Part shown: positions 1 through 11,645 of the stretch, one piece after another
Position numbering within the stretch: the stretch's first letter is position 1
Layout of the letters: the number at the start of each line of letters is the position of its first letter
Assembly: GCA_964020085.1 (NCBI GenBank)
Contig: OZ026601.1
Coordinates: 28,672,118 to 28,736,117, forward strand
DNA from: Micromussa lordhowensis
Lineage: Eukaryota > Cnidaria > Anthozoa > Scleractinia > Lobophylliidae
Direction of reading: 5' to 3'
DNA: 64,000 bases
Translations under genes and position numbers: made by a program
Notes under the pieces: model-generated
The model's database searches: none
Seen by the model: the letters and a program-made list of their open reading frames with translations, nothing else
Told to the model about the DNA's origin: nothing

Positions 1-1
1 T

Positions 2-316
2 GTGGAGAAAGTGTTTGGCGAGCTTTTCCATGAATGCGGCATCAATTTTCCGGAAGACGGTTTTGAAAAGTTTCTTTTCAGAGACACTCCCGTTAAAAAG
101 CTTTCACCGTATCAAGACAAAGAGGGTTATTCGCACATCTACAAAGCTTGGCACTTGTATGCCTTTCGGGAACAGGAAAACAAAGTTGATTTTTTAAAGC
201 ATTTCGGTTACGACGACAATGAGTTGGAAAATTGTCTGAAGGGGCTTGCTGTTTACCCACCCGAAATGTGTCGCTTGGGTTCTCTAGAGCATTTAAGCTA
301 TGTGCGTGTCTGCTGA
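2..316 (+). CDS. Unassigned open frame, 5' end outside window
   Basis: An open frame of about 104 codons runs in from the window edge and stops at 314-316. The inferred protein is acidic and rich in aromatic residues (for example EDGFEKFLF and FLKHFGYDDNELENC). I recognise no domain. The first codon is GTG inside a longer open frame, so the true start is probably upstream of the window. It could be the last exon of a host gene or part of an element; nothing in the flanks decides this. Confidence 0.3.
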   Translation: MEKVFGELFHECGINFPEDGFEKFLFRDTPVKKLSPYQDKEGYSHIYKAWHLYAFREQENKVDFLKHFGYDDNELENCLKGLAVYPPEMCRLGSLEHLSYVRVC

Positions 317-1002
317 ACAGTTATTAATTAGTATTTTGCTTTTGTCTTTTATTCGTTTTTGAGCATATAAAAAAAGTTGTAGAACATTGCATGACAGTAG
401 TTTTGTGTCAAAGATGACTTTAGAGTTCCTCGAGAAGTTGACTTTCGCTCCCGCAAAAAAGCATGGCTTTAGAAGACGTACGGCGCAAGATCTTTGCAGA
501 GTACCTTGAATGCGTGGTTAAGCCTCAATAGGAAAAGGCAGAGATTAATGCGGTGGGTGTTCGACCGTTGGGCTTACTCGTCTCACCAGGAGAGGTGTGC
601 GTTGAGGAGAACGATGTTCTTTCCAAAAGAGTGCAGGTCGCTGCTCCGCAAGACCGCCCTTCAGAAGTATGCTCATAAAAAAGTAACTAAAGTGCAGAGG
701 GGCGTGGACTGCTGGGGAAACATTTGGGGATACAAGCTCACTGTTGAAGGCTTGCAGACCAGGACTTTGAACAAGAATCAGGCCAAGCATTGCGAGGACT
801 ATGCTAATTTTGTTTACGTTTTAAATGTGGAGCAGTATGTGAAGGACAATGTTAAATCTTGAATGACCGATTCTGTTTTTTGGCGAAACAATTGTGTCGA
901 TAGGTACAGTGGTAGAGGATACTGCGATGAGTGTAAAGAGCTAGTTTCTAACTCGATGTAGAAATAGAATCAGAGGCAGAGTGAATTTTAATTAAAATGT
1001 TT
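317..1002 (+). other. Region with only decayed reading frames
   Basis: A frame starting at the ATG at 463 is interrupted after about 22 codons, and another frame is open from 494 to 862. Neither shows a domain I recognise. The stretch lies between the edge frame and the LINE and may be old retroelement or gene debris. Confidence 0.3.
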
Positions 1003-2975
1003 TATTACAACAGTCAAAGATCCAACGAGAATTACAGAAACTTCCCAAAGTCTCATTGACGTAGCTTTAACCACGAACGAAAACATCATTTACAACTGTA
1101 AAGTTATGTCATCATCTATCAGCGACCACAATTTAATTTCGCTAATTCTCAAGCTTAAACCGCCTAAAATGCATCCTACATTTGTCACTACCAGAAGTTA
1201 CAAAAACTTTGATCCACTGAAGTTTGCAGATGATCTGCCCCATGTTCCCTTAGGCAAGAAGTTAAGCCTGAGATTCGCATCGCTGAACAGGAATACGTTT
1301 GCCCTGAATTAACAAACTGTAAAGGCAACACCAATTCAATCTGGAAAGTCATCAACCGCTGTGTTCGCAAAAAGAATGTTCAAAACACCACTACATCTGA
1401 AGACGCTATGGCCCAAGCAAACAAGTACAATGATTTCTACACCTCTGTGGGTAAAACTATTGCTGAAAAGGCTCACACGTTGATCGAAAGGCTTGGCTTT
1501 ACTGCCCTTGACAACAACAGCCTGACCAATAAAGATATGAGCGAATGTAGCAATCATCAGGAGTTCTACTTTAGACCTGTTACAGAGCAAGAGACCTTGA
1601 AGATAGTCATAGCTCTCCCGTCAAACAAGGCTCCTGGAGCTGACAAAGTGTCTGCCCGGATTCTAAAAGCTAGCCTTCCTGTCACACTGCCACTACTTAC
1701 AGATTTAATCAAATGTTCTTTTCACACAGGTATTTTTGCAGAATCGTGGAAATTGGCAGAAGTAGTACCTTGCATCAAAGATAAAGATGGTGATCGAGAT
1801 GATCCATCAAATTCTCGTCCTATCTCTCCCCTACCAATCATATCGAAGGTCTGTGAGAGAGCTGCACACTTACAACTCGTGGGATTCCTAGAAGATCACT
1901 CCATCATACATCCCCTACAAAGTGGCAACAGAAAATCTCACTCGACCGAGACTGCGCTACTTCATTTCTCTGATGAAATCCTAAAGAATATGGATAAAAA
2001 GCGCATATCAGTTGTGGTATTGCTTGACATGACTAGCATACGTCACGACTTACTTCTTGCAAAGCTCCGTAGAATTGGAATATCTCCATCTGCACTTGCC
2101 TGGTTCAGCAGTTACCTATCAGGCCGTAAACAAGTAGTGAGGATTGGAAACGCCATTTCTGAGCAATTGGAGCTACGTTTTGCGTCCCCCAGGGATCCAT
2201 CTTGGGTCCAGTGTTATTCACCTTATACGTCGAAGACCTGCTATCTATTCCTAATCACTGTCAATCGATGGGATACGTTGATGATACTTAACTGCTTCTT
2301 GCCCTGCCACCAAACCAGACTAATGATGCAGTTTCCATGCTAAATGACGACCTGTGGGAAATTACCAAATGGTGCTGCAGAAACTCATCATTAATTAACC
2401 CGGACAAGACTAAACTTTTAGTGATTGGAGTAACTCAACTCACAAAGACCCTACCGCCCCTATCCATAACTCTCATGGGTAAGATCATTGAGCCTGTCAC
2501 CACGGCAAAGGAACTTAGAGTCTACATCGACAATAGCTTGAATTACAATGACCACATCAACAAGATTTCCTCGAGCTGTATCTATAAGTTAATTATGATC
2601 AACCGCATGAAATATCTGCTTGATAAGAAAACTATCCTACTGCTAATTCACTCTTTTGTCTTTAATAAACTACTTTATTGCTCTTCAGTATGGAGTAATA
2701 CCTCAAATAAGAACATTAAAAAGTTGCAACTTACTCAAAACTTTGCAGCAAGAATTGTGCTTGGATTGAAGAAATACGATCACATATCTGAGGGACTTAA
2801 AGGGACTATGTCACACCCAGCGCATACGCGTGACGAAAAGAATCTTCTTGAAAGCATAAGGCAAACTATTTCAATACCGTCGGAGATTTGGTGTAATCGT
2901 TTCAATCTGTTTATATCGCGTTCATCCTTGGGAAGTTCGAGGAACTTTATATCAGAAAACTATCTTTATTGATTG
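1003..2975 (+). mobile_element. Non-LTR retrotransposon (LINE, L2/CR1-like) remnant
   Basis: The segment reads as the C-terminal end of an apurinic-type endonuclease (TRIT..SQSLID, then SDHNLI at about 1120) followed by a reverse transcriptase. RT blocks visible are the NKAPGADK motif near 1625, SRPIS near 1815, a VPQGSILGP block near 2190 that lies in a different frame from the upstream RT, and the catalytic YVDD at about 2271-2282, followed at once by an in-frame stop. The last 210 codons (2337-2972) match the RT thumb/C-terminal region. RT function is reverse transcription of element RNA at a nicked target. The copy is 5'-truncated, has at least one frameshift near 2180 plus stops, and is dead. 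Clade assignment to L2/CR1 is from general resemblance only. Confidence 0.8.
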
Positions 2976-3042
2976 AACAGCCTGTTCGTAACATCATTTT
3001 GCCATAGTTCAGGTTTTTGTAGCGTTATTATTGCCTACATTT

Positions 3043-6000
3043 ATGGTCATGTCGTCGCATGGCGGCCATCGAACTGGAAGCGGTCGCAAAAGGATCTACG
3101 ACAGCAGTAAAACAAGAATAAAAGTTTGGCAAAAAGGCCATCAAAGATTATGGCTGGATTATGTCATATATTCTTCCTGGGTTTCCGTGAAGACAAAGTG
3201 CGGCTACTCAAGCGACACGGCACTTGCAGGCCATCTTCTGTCTTTGGAACAGCAACGAAGGTAAGCTTACACGGATGAGATAACCTTCCGATTTTTAATA
3301 GTGCACCTTTGACAACGAACTGGATAAAAATAAAATTGTTCATTGATGGATTTTATGCGTTACTTTTATCTAGGGAAAACGATATTACTACTTCTAACAT
3401 TCCCCATGGAAGCTTACCACGAAAGCGGCCACGACTTCACGATGTTAGTGATGGTAAGGTTTTTATGTTTTGTTTGCTGGCAATAGATTACCGATTCAGG
3501 TGAAGTTGTCGATGTTATAGATGAATGCTTTAAATATCAATCCTTAAATAGTCGCGAACAGAAGTTACATATTTTCCGTTGGTTTGTTTTCAAGCACCTC
3601 TTACTTCGACTCCTGTTCACCCCATGGCTAAGAAGTTCTCTGTACAAGAAACCCCTGCAAACCTTACTACGCCTGGCAACGAGTAAGTGGTATAGTATAG
3701 AACGTATTATTTTACTATAGAGAAGTTGGAAGCAAGAGCTTTGATTAATTTTTTTTTGCCTAAGCCTTCATGGGTTTTAATAACCAAAGGTAGAATATTC
3801 AATGCTATATAGCTTGATTTATGTGTATTTAATATCTTTCTTCATTTATTTTTATACTGCCTTTTTTTTCAGAAGGCCTGATTTCAATAGGCTGCATTTA
3901 CTACAACATTTTCTAAGTCGGCGGATTTTCTAGTTGATAATATGTGTTGAATTTGACTATTCTATCCTCAGGTCCATATCAATGGTTGACATTACTGGTG
4001 TGAGTGGAGCAGAGGACACTCTTTCTGTTGGGAAAACCCCATATAAAATTCAAAATGGCTCAGTAATTTTGTCATCATACGCAGTATCAAGCCAGTCAAC
4101 AAGTGATGAAAGTGACGATGACATGGAATTTACCAGTGATTGGTAAGTGCTATACCACTGTTTTCACACATGCAGCTGTATTTTGTTTTAGTTACCTACA
4201 CATTACTATGGGACCATATTATGGAAAATTGGAAAATCAGCTTTATTTTTTATAATCCCATCTACAAACTGAAAGGTGCTCAGAGCTTGTTTTTAGTTTC
4301 ATTTTTCTGGTCGATCAAGAGGGGGTGGCTAGCTGCACAATCCACCCCATGGATATGCCCTTTTGAGAAGCGCTGTAATTATAATTTATTTTGTCATTGT
4401 TTTGTTTCTTTTTTACAGTGAACAACTGAATGAAGCTTTGCGGGTTCTCAACCAAGACCGTGATTTAGATCAAAGTGAAAGTGAAAGTGAAGAGGAGCAG
4501 ACACTATGGTGGGTAGAAAAGAGCATACTCTGGATAATTATGGCTGCATAATAAGGAGGGAAAAAAACACAAGTTCACAATATTATTTTACATAACAACA
4601 AAATGCAGTGAAGGATGTACTTTATCCCCAAGACTAGAGTAGAACTAGTAAAGTAACTTAACTTACCTTTGGTGCACTACTTTTCTTATAGGGAGGGAGA
4701 ATTTGAAGAAGATTTTGGGGAGCAAGAAAGGGTGGATGAATTGGACGCAAGCAATTTCCAAGAACCTCTTGCATCTGAACAGCAACAGCCACCTGAATCA
4801 GAGGATAGACCCAATCAGCCGAACAAAATCTCGAGATCTGTGATGACTCAGACAGGGGAAGTAGAAAAGCTATCCAAGCCTTCTGTCCCAAAACATATAC
4901 CAGCATATGGCCCTCACCAAAACTTCATAAGGGGGTATGAAGAATACCAGTACCAGGAAGAACTTGGTCTTATCAAGGGGACCAAAGTTATCTGTTCGCT
5001 GAACCTCTTGATTCAACTGTTGAAAGGCAGCTGCAGACATCCTGGATGCATTCATGATACAGCGGTAGACTACACTTTGTGTGGTACAAGTGCCATGATT
5101 CGCTGCAAATGTCCTGCGGGTCACATTTGGAGATTTTGCACCTCAGGGGAGGTGAACAATGTGCTTTCAAACAACTTCCAAGCTGCAGCTGCTGTGTTAT
5201 TGTCTGGGAATAACTTTGCAAAAGTTGAAAAGTTTTGGGGCTATCATTCATCTCTGCTTCAACCTTCTTCAGGGTGCAGAAGTTGTACTGCATACCTGCT
5301 ATTGAGTGGTGGCAATGGATGAGAGGCAAGCTTGTTATTGAATTTCAAAATGAAGAACTGGTAGTGAGTGGTTATGGACAGTGTGATTCACCAGGTTTTT
5401 CTGCAAAGAATTTGTGCTACTTTCTAATGGATGTGTGTCAGAGTATATTCTAGAGGTGGAGGTTCTTGATAAGCGTCATGTGGGGATGAAATCCAGCACC
5501 ATGGAAAAGAAAGCTTTGAAAAATGCTTTGGAAAGGCTGAAAAGTGTAGTTAAGGTTGTGGAGGTCTGCACTGATGCATCTTCCTCTATAAAAAAAACTC
5601 GTAGGTAATAAATTACATGTATTTTTTATCTTGCCGAGTTGTTGTTGACTGTAAATCACTTATAACAGAGCTTCTATCATTTCTACTGGACAATTTACAT
5701 GTATGGAAACTTTTCTTTTTTGTAGCTGAGGACTTCAAAGATGTTTTTCACTCCCTGGACATCTGTCATAAGGCTAAAAGTATCAAAAAATGTATTCAAA
5801 AGGTATTTGGTAGATAACGTACATGATTTGTTTTATTACATTGCAAACACTGTAGGAATTGCAGAATAAATGATACTAAACCTACAGCTTTTTGGCATCA
5901 ATCTGTGAATTACAAAAGATCTGTTTACTCATAATAATATTACTGATACTCACATATATACTCACATATGTCCACTGCAGACCATTTTCGAAAGGCAAAA

Positions 6001-6351
6001 CAATTCTATTGGTTGATTCAACATTAGTTCCAGTAACCTTGAAAGCCAGACTGCTATTTGCTTGTGATAACAATAATGATAAACGATACATAGAAGTTTG
6101 AATTTTCTTTTTACCAGTGCTCGAGTATCTCTTCCTTCTGACAATTTGATATTTTTACACTTGTACTGAATGTACAAGCCTCTGATCAACTTTGTTGCTG
6201 ACTTTGCTTTATTGCTTCTGTATCAGGTTGCTACCACCAAGGGAAATGAAAAGATTGCAGAATGGTCAGATGGTGTTATTAATCACTTTTGGTATTGTTG
6301 TTCTGCTGCATCAGAATGTGATAATGAAGTAAGAGCCTCTGCTGTTTTGAA
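3043..6351 (+). pseudogene. DDE transposase-like gene, multi-exon, C-terminus missing (Kolobok-like superfamily)
   Basis: Exons with GT/AG borders: 3043-3260, 3374-3453, about 3597-3682, 3972-4142, 4419-4508, 4692-about 5605, 5726-5801 and 6227-6351. The first exon has a GGHRTGSGRKR segment and a GYSSDTALAGHLLSLE block; the middle exons are acidic; the large exon has a Cys pair region (CKCPAGHIW) followed by GYGQCDSPGFSAKN. The next blocks are VVEVCTDASSSI, FHSLDICHKAK and INHFWYCCS. This order matches the intact THAP transposase at 23.8-50.3 kb (GDGRHDS, SDRH, FDIWHIAK), so the first two catalytic Asp are present. No exon with the third catalytic Glu was found: PLE and repeat insertions begin after 6351. 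Frameshifts lie near 5235 (in TTTTGGGG) and near 5428. There is no THAP domain in the visible N-terminus. Confidence 0.65.
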
Positions 6352-6519
6352 GGTAAAGTGTTTGTAGATGAGAACACAACTCTTACTTGTTTCCCACTTG
6401 TCAGGACCTAGATGACAATGTTAATTCGTTGGTTTTTTATATAGAGTTCCCTTGAAATTACAATAATTAGGTGTTTTTTAGTAAAAATCTGTTTGCATGC
6501 CTACAAGTGCTCGCAAGCT

Positions 6520-7035
6520 CTGTTCATTTGTTAAGGGTGGCAAGCTTTTGTTTACATATAATGTAGAACTTTTCTAGGGTGCACAATTTGCATCTTTTGG
6601 TTACATTAGAGTATGACTGTGCCCTATCAAGAATTTTCCATCTGATCGTATAATCTACTTTAGCTTTGTTTAACTGCCATACATGCCTGCTGAGCTCGGT
6701 TTGGTTGCTGTATGCTTCATTTCTAAATGATTGTTTATGATTGGCAAATCTAGACTTAAAGTCTGTGTCGGTTAAGCCCACATAGCATTCACTCCCCTGT
6801 TCTGTTGTTACCGTGGCTTGGTATATGATGCCCTTTGTGAGGCACTGGTTCTCTAGTGGGCAGTCCTCTTTCTTGTGGCAATTACAGAGACTGGCCTTGC
6901 TTATGGCCTCGCCTGAGTTGGTTTGCTTCAGCAGGCGCTTGTTGTGTGCGTCGATTGTACTCTTGACGTTGAGCATACAGCTGTAAGATAGTTTGAGGGT
7001 GTTACGGTTGAATATAGATCTTAGGGCGTGTCCTC
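6520..7035 (-). pseudogene. Penelope-like element fragment: GIY-YIG endonuclease
   Basis: On the minus strand the frame reads a linker rich in Cys/His (CNCHKKEDCPLENQC), then IIYQATV...YVGLTDTDFKSRFANHKQSF, which is the GIY-YIG nuclease core of PLEs, ending in CKLCTLEK. The family fuses a reverse transcriptase to this nuclease, which nicks the target. Only the C-terminal third remains; the RT half is absent upstream (toward 7100), where AT-rich sequence starts. It lies where the 3-kb transposase gene would continue, so it may have disrupted that gene. Confidence 0.75.
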
Positions 7036-7277
7036 TGGGGAAACAATCGCAGACAATATAAATGTAAATGTATATATGTATATATATGTAAATATATAAT
7101 ATATAATATATTTGTGTAGGATGAGCAGGGAAATAACAACAACTAAGTGCCTCATTTACCTTTGGAGCACCAACCTATTCCCTTCGGAAGGCGATTAACA
7201 GTGATTTCTGACAAATATTTATTAGTAGTGTGTAATGGGAACAGAAACTGAAACAACAAAGGAAATGAGTGAAAAAG

Positions 7278-7347
7278 TGTTCAGCGGGGAATCGAACCCG
7301 GGTCTCCTGGTTACCGGTCAGATGCCTTACCACTAGGCCACTGAACC
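7278..7347 (-). tRNA. tRNA-like unit 1 (Pol III A and B boxes)
   Basis: Minus strand shows A box TGGCCTAGTGG and B box GGTTCGATTCC. A near-complete cloverleaf folds: GCCT/AGGC D stem, acceptor stem with a mismatch at the first pair, and a loop reading CCGGTAA that would place GGT (Thr) as anticodon. Position 33 is C rather than the near-universal T, and the T stem has one mismatch. More likely a SINE head than a working tRNA. Confidence 0.5.
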
Positions 7348-7655
7348 AACCCTGCCATTCAGCGGAATTGGAAGGACCTTTATATGGCAAGCTCTGAGGA
7401 GAATCACACATTTTCAGCAGTTAGGATGGCGTCACTACGCTCAAGTTGATCAGCAATTCACAGTAAATTTCCCCCTGAATATGAAATATTTGTGTAGGAT
7501 GAGCAGGGAAATAACAACAACTAACTGCCTCATTTACCTTTGGATCACCAACCTATTCCCTTCGGAAGGCGATTCACAGTGATTTCTGACAAATATTTAT
7601 TAGTAGTGTGTAATGGGAACAGAAACCGAAACAACAAAGGAAATGAGTGAAAAAG

Positions 7656-7725
7656 TGTTCAGCCGGGAATCGAACCCGGGTCTCCTGGTTACCGGTCAGA
7701 TACCTTACCACTAGGCCACTGAACC
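7656..7725 (-). tRNA. tRNA-like unit 2
   Basis: Second copy of the tRNA-like block. Here the T stem CCGGG/CCCGG is perfect, unlike unit 1. The D arm has TACC in place of TGCC on the plus strand. The same odd C33 is present. Same interpretation as unit 1. Confidence 0.5.
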
Positions 7726-8032
7726 AACCCGCCATTCAGCGGAATTGGAAGGACCTTTATATGGCAAGCTCTGAGGAGAATCACACATTTTCAGCAGTTA
7801 GGATGGCGACACTACGCTCAAGTTGATCAGCGATTCACAGTAAATTTCCCCCTGAATATGAAATATTTGTGTAGGATGAGCAGGGAAATAACAACAACTA
7901 ACTGCCTCATTTACCTTTGGATCACCAACCTATTCCCTTCGGAAGGCAATTAACAGTGATTTCTGACAAATATTTATTAGTAGTGTGTAATGGGAACAGA
8001 AACCGAAACAACAAAGGAAATGAGTGAAAAAG

Positions 8033-8108
8033 TGTTCAGCTGGGAATCGAACCCGGGTCTCCTGGTTACCCGGGTCTCCTGGAAGCCTTACCACTAGGCC
8101 ACTGAACC
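8033..8108 (-). pseudogene. tRNA-like unit 3, rearranged
   Basis: Third copy. The anticodon arm is replaced by a short duplication of CCCGGGTCTCCTGG, lengthening the block and destroying the fold. The B box and the A box remain. Confidence 0.55.
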
Positions 8109-8336
8109 AACCCCGCCATTCAGCGGAATTGGAAGGACCTTTATATGGCAAGCTCTGAGGAGAATCACACATTTTCAGCAGTTAGGATCGCATCACTATG
8201 CTCAAGTTGATCAGCGATTCACAGTAAATTTCCCCCTGAATATGAAATATTTGTGTAGGATGAGCAGGGAAATAACAACAACAACAATATGTAAATATAT
8301 AAATATGTAGATATATAACTCTTAAATATTAAATAA

Positions 8337-8800
8337 TTATTATATACCACTTATTAACCGAGAGTGAGGTGATTACAGGGAAATCTCAGACCGAGGCCTT
8401 GATGTATTGACCGAGCGAGAGCGAGGTCAATACATCAAGGCTGAGGTCTGAGATTTCCCTGTAATGACCGAACGGACGAGGTTAATAAGTTGTTTATTAT
8501 ATGGCCTTTTTAGCGCTGAAAAAAAAAACCGGAAACGCTTTCCAATATTCGTTTGCGCGCGCGAGAGATCATTCGAGGCCATGTTCACTGAACAGAGAAA
8601 ACCCTGGCTGTGCGATCGAAACCAGAAGGGACAGTAAAAACAGTTTCTTTGAAAATGAGACAATTTTTGCCTTTATTACGCCAAGATCTAGGTCAAATTT
8701 AACATTGAAAATTTTGTTTTATAATGCCCGGTCATTACAAGAAAATAATGCCCGCTCAGCAGCCAATCAGAGCACGCGTACTATTGTAGCCATATAATAA
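8337..8800. repeat. Foldback element with 62-bp arms (MITE-like)
   Basis: Arms at 8351-8412 and 8425-8488 are inverted copies with a short CGAGCGAGAGCG-type loop; similarity continues weakly outward (TTATTATATA). The sequence from 8489 to about 8800 ends in CCATATAATAAG, an inverted match of the left edge TTATTATATACC, so the whole may be one non-autonomous DNA element. No coding capacity is seen. Confidence 0.55.
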
Positions 8801-8990
8801 GAAAAAATATTGAAAGGCCCTACCCTGGATAAAGCATAATTGTTTGATTTAAGAACCTTCTCTGGAAAAAATTTAAGGTATTATGCTGTGGAAGCAACAT
8901 TCTTTGAGCTTAGGAGACCTAGAAAGCTTAAATATGTAAATATGTAAGGCTGCAAAAACGTTAAGTTTAAAAAAATATTCTTGTTTGCTG

Positions 8991-9449
8991 CACTTAACTC
9001 TTGTTTGTCAATTATCCCACTATTTAGAACATATGGAAGACCTGCTGTGGATCACTACAGGCTAGAGATGGCAGGACTAAACTTCTCTTGGGCCATCCTG
9101 ACAAACATTAAAGGAACTTCAATTGCACCAGTGGATGTGCTGATGGATTTAGACATCCAAAGATACTTGTGGAGGGGAAAAGGTGTTGCTTCGGAACACA
9201 AGAGCTTTACCTCTATAACAGGGAAGACTTCTCGAGATTCACAACCCTTCCCAATAGCTGATGGTACCATTTGGACAGCAATGGCCAGGGTACAGCAATA
9301 GACTTTCCCTTAAAAATGAAGTCCATACTTAGCTGGACACCAGCTCATTATGTTAAAGAAGGTGGAAAACTCAGGAAAGGACCTGTAGCTCCTATTGAAA
9401 AACTGAAATTGCACTTTGCAAAAAAGGCATGTTGTCTAGAATCAGTATA
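8991..9449 (+). pseudogene. Unassigned exon-like frame with one frameshift
   Basis: After a pyrimidine tract and TTTAG acceptor the frame reads YGRPAVDHYRLEMAGLNFSW and continues to a stop at about 9299. A second frame then carries on from the same point (DFPLKMKSILSWTPAHYVKEG, LRKGPVAPIEKLKL) to about 9449. The continuity suggests a single protein broken by a 1-base shift near 9295. I do not recognise the family. Confidence 0.35.
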
Positions 9450-9472
9450 ACAATATAAGAGTTTTGTTAACA

Positions 9473-9990
9473 CTAAGTCTGACCTTGTATATCATTATGA
9501 TCACATAGGGCTTTCCGTAAAATTTCCCTAAGCTTGTCTGCTCTTCTAACTTTCGTTGAAATTTTCATTTCCCTGAGTTTCTCTTTCATTTCATGCACAC
9601 TCATGTTGTCAATATCAATTGAACTCACTTCCATATCTTCATCTTCCCTTGGGTCTACACATAAACGTGACCCTGTATTCCCTGTTTGTTTTATTGTACT
9701 TGTTTGGTTCTCTTTCAAAATCTTGTAAGTGGTCAATTCTTTTGAGAGCTAATATTGCTTCTCTACAGGGATCATGTTTGTTGCTCTTATTGTGATAGAT
9801 TGATCTAACAATATCATTTACTTTTTCAACTCCTTGTCCCGTGAACGCTTTGAATGGGATGTCATTCTTGAGAAACTTGGGCAGGTGATACACCATAATG
9901 TGGATATACGGTGTTATGGAAGATTTTTCATAGCCTGTAACTTTTCCTCCCAGTGTCAGAAAGAGTTGCACCCATTTTCTTGCCTGAAAG
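9473..9990 (-). CDS. Unassigned exon of a repeat-associated animal gene family
   Basis: Minus-strand frame after a TTCTTTCAG acceptor: RKWVQLFLTLGGKVTGYEK, SSITPYIHIMVYHLPKFL, FTGQGVEKVNDIVRSIYH, then a basic segment. A frame change near 9700 leads into an acidic stretch and a SAP-like helix pair (MSVHEMKEKLREMKIST, KLREILRKAL). I believe this is a multicopy family in cnidarian genomes, but I cannot name its function. Probably the last exon of an element-borne gene; upstream exons were not found. Confidence 0.4.
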
Positions 9991-10934
9991 AATGAGTGAA
10001 TGAATAAAAATGAATGAATCAGTGAATGCAGGCATGAACGAATGAAAGAATAACTTTATTTCTGTGTACCAGCAATAAAGGAAAGGAAATACTCATTCCA
10101 CGAACAGCGTACACAAAAATAAATAACAAAAATTATGGGGAGCAACAAAAATAATGATGTGAAGTTCCATAAAATCTCCATACTTCCCCACAGTTGGGAA
10201 TGGACATTCCTGGGGGAAGGGGGTGGGGTGTGTGGACCCGACACCAAGGAATTTAAGGAAATGTATACAGTTTAGCTGGAATTTCCAGACAAGAGGGGGT
10301 TTCTCCTTTCTGTGGGGGGAGGTATGGATATTATATGGAACTACACAATAAAAATAAAATACAAGTTTTGAAGTGAAATGATTAGATTAGAAAAGTAATC
10401 TTTCATTTTTAATGTCAAACATATCACATGTACATGATTGAACTAAGAGGAACAAGAGAAGAAAAACTAAATGACTAGGAATTTTTACATACATCCCCAA
10501 AGAATGAATCAATTTGATCTTGAGATGGCTTCCATTCAGACATTGTGCAGTATAGGTGATCAAAGTCCAGAGGGCAATGAGCCATTTTGTGTTAGCATTA
10601 TGCAGAGTTCTACTGAATGAACATGAAGAAAATAATGTTGTTTATTAAATGTATTGTGATTAACATTTGCTGTAAGTTTTAAATTTTTCAGGCCAGTTTG
10701 GGTTCTGTCTTATTTGCATTGAATATGAAATAATAGAAATAAAATTTAACAACGCTTAAAACCAAAAACAAAATTATGGACAATTGTGTACATGTTTTTG
10801 TTGTTTGATACCACTGTCAGACTATGGGTAACCGTTGTGGCCCCAGCGGTGGGGGGAGGTACTCGGATTTTAAGTGACCGGGAGGTATTTTTTTCCAGAA
10901 GAGTGTCTATAGTAGAGAAAAATGAATTTCAGAA
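9991..10934. other. Stretch with no supported gene
   Basis: Contains an imperfect GAAT microsatellite at about 9987-10055 and otherwise AT-rich sequence. I see no exon or element end. Confidence 0.5.
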
Positions 10935-11118
10935 TTGCATATTTTTATTTTCAAATTTCCTGGGCGCCACCACCTCGAATAATTGTAACGTGTCTTGGTT
11001 GCTCTATTGTTCTGACGCAAAGAGCTTTTGTCTAATAACAAAAGGGCAACCATTTCACGTCACAGTTATTCAAGATGGTGGCGCCCAGGAAATTTGAAAA
11101 CAAAAATACGCAATTCTA
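10935..11118. repeat. Foldback MITE-like element
   Basis: About 61-bp arms at 10935-10995 and 11056-11118 are inverted copies (both carry CCTGGGCGCCACCA or its complement) at roughly 85 percent identity. An inner inverted pair, GGTTGCTC/GGGCAACC, continues the hairpin into the loop. Non-coding. Confidence 0.65.
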
Positions 11119-11320
11119 TGTTTCATGTATTTAAGGTAAACATGCCTTGTTAGTTAAAACTTCAAACAAATTTGATTCATGTGATTTAAAGTGAACTTTT
11201 TGTCAGAGTGGAGGTTCCCTTTAAGGGATAAGAGGGAGTCTTTTGTGGAAGTGATTTTTGACAAGGATATTAGTAGATATTTTCTTATATACTTAAAAAA
11301 GAAAGATTGTCTGACATTAT

Positions 11321-11645
11321 GTCTTTGCTCCAGTTCAAAACCCTTCACAAACATCGTACAGCAGAATCCATTAGCATCTTACGCCTTCAAGAAGCAATGT
11401 AGCTAGATAAAGTTGTTGTTGAATCGATCAATAAAGTAGCGTCTCTTTGTATTTTATCGTGACCAATGTCGGTGCCATATATGTCTTTGCTCTAGTTAAA
11501 AACCGTTCAGAAACGCCGTCCAGCAGAATCCATTGGCATCTTACACTTTCAAGAAGCAATGTAGCTGGATAAAGTTGTTGTTGAATCGATCAATAAAGTA
11601 GCGTTTCTTTGTATTTTATCGTGACCAATGTCGGTGCCATATAGC
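11321..11645. repeat. 162-bp tandem duplication with a diverged inverted copy nearby
   Basis: GTCTTTGCTC begins at 11321 and again at 11483; the two 162-bp units end at the same GTCGGTGCCATATA sequence. Part of the unit recurs inverted at about 12075-12130 (CGAAGGGTTTTGAACTGG). A second inverted pair containing AAGCAATATCTCGGCGAA lies at about 11740 and 12030. Probably one palindromic non-autonomous element, 11.3-12.1 kb. Confidence 0.6.

Larger units (their letters stand above)
7113..8280. repeat. Tandem repeat, three units of about 378 bp plus a stub, each with a tRNA-like block
   Basis: The marker TGTGTAGGATGAGCAGGG begins at 7113, 7491, 7868 and 8252, giving spacings of 378, 377 and 384 bp. 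Each full unit contains a tRNA-like sequence on the minus strand. The fourth copy stops after about 28 bp in ACAACAACA. The units are very similar, so the amplification is fairly recent. A SINE that became a satellite is one reading. Confidence 0.85.

Noticed and set aside
7278..8108. Functional tRNA-Thr genes
   Set aside because: C33, an acceptor mismatch, the tandem 378-bp context and a rearranged third copy favour a tRNA-derived repeat.
10056..10247. Gene at 10.1 kb
   Set aside because: Low-complexity hydrophobic frame with no splice or domain support.
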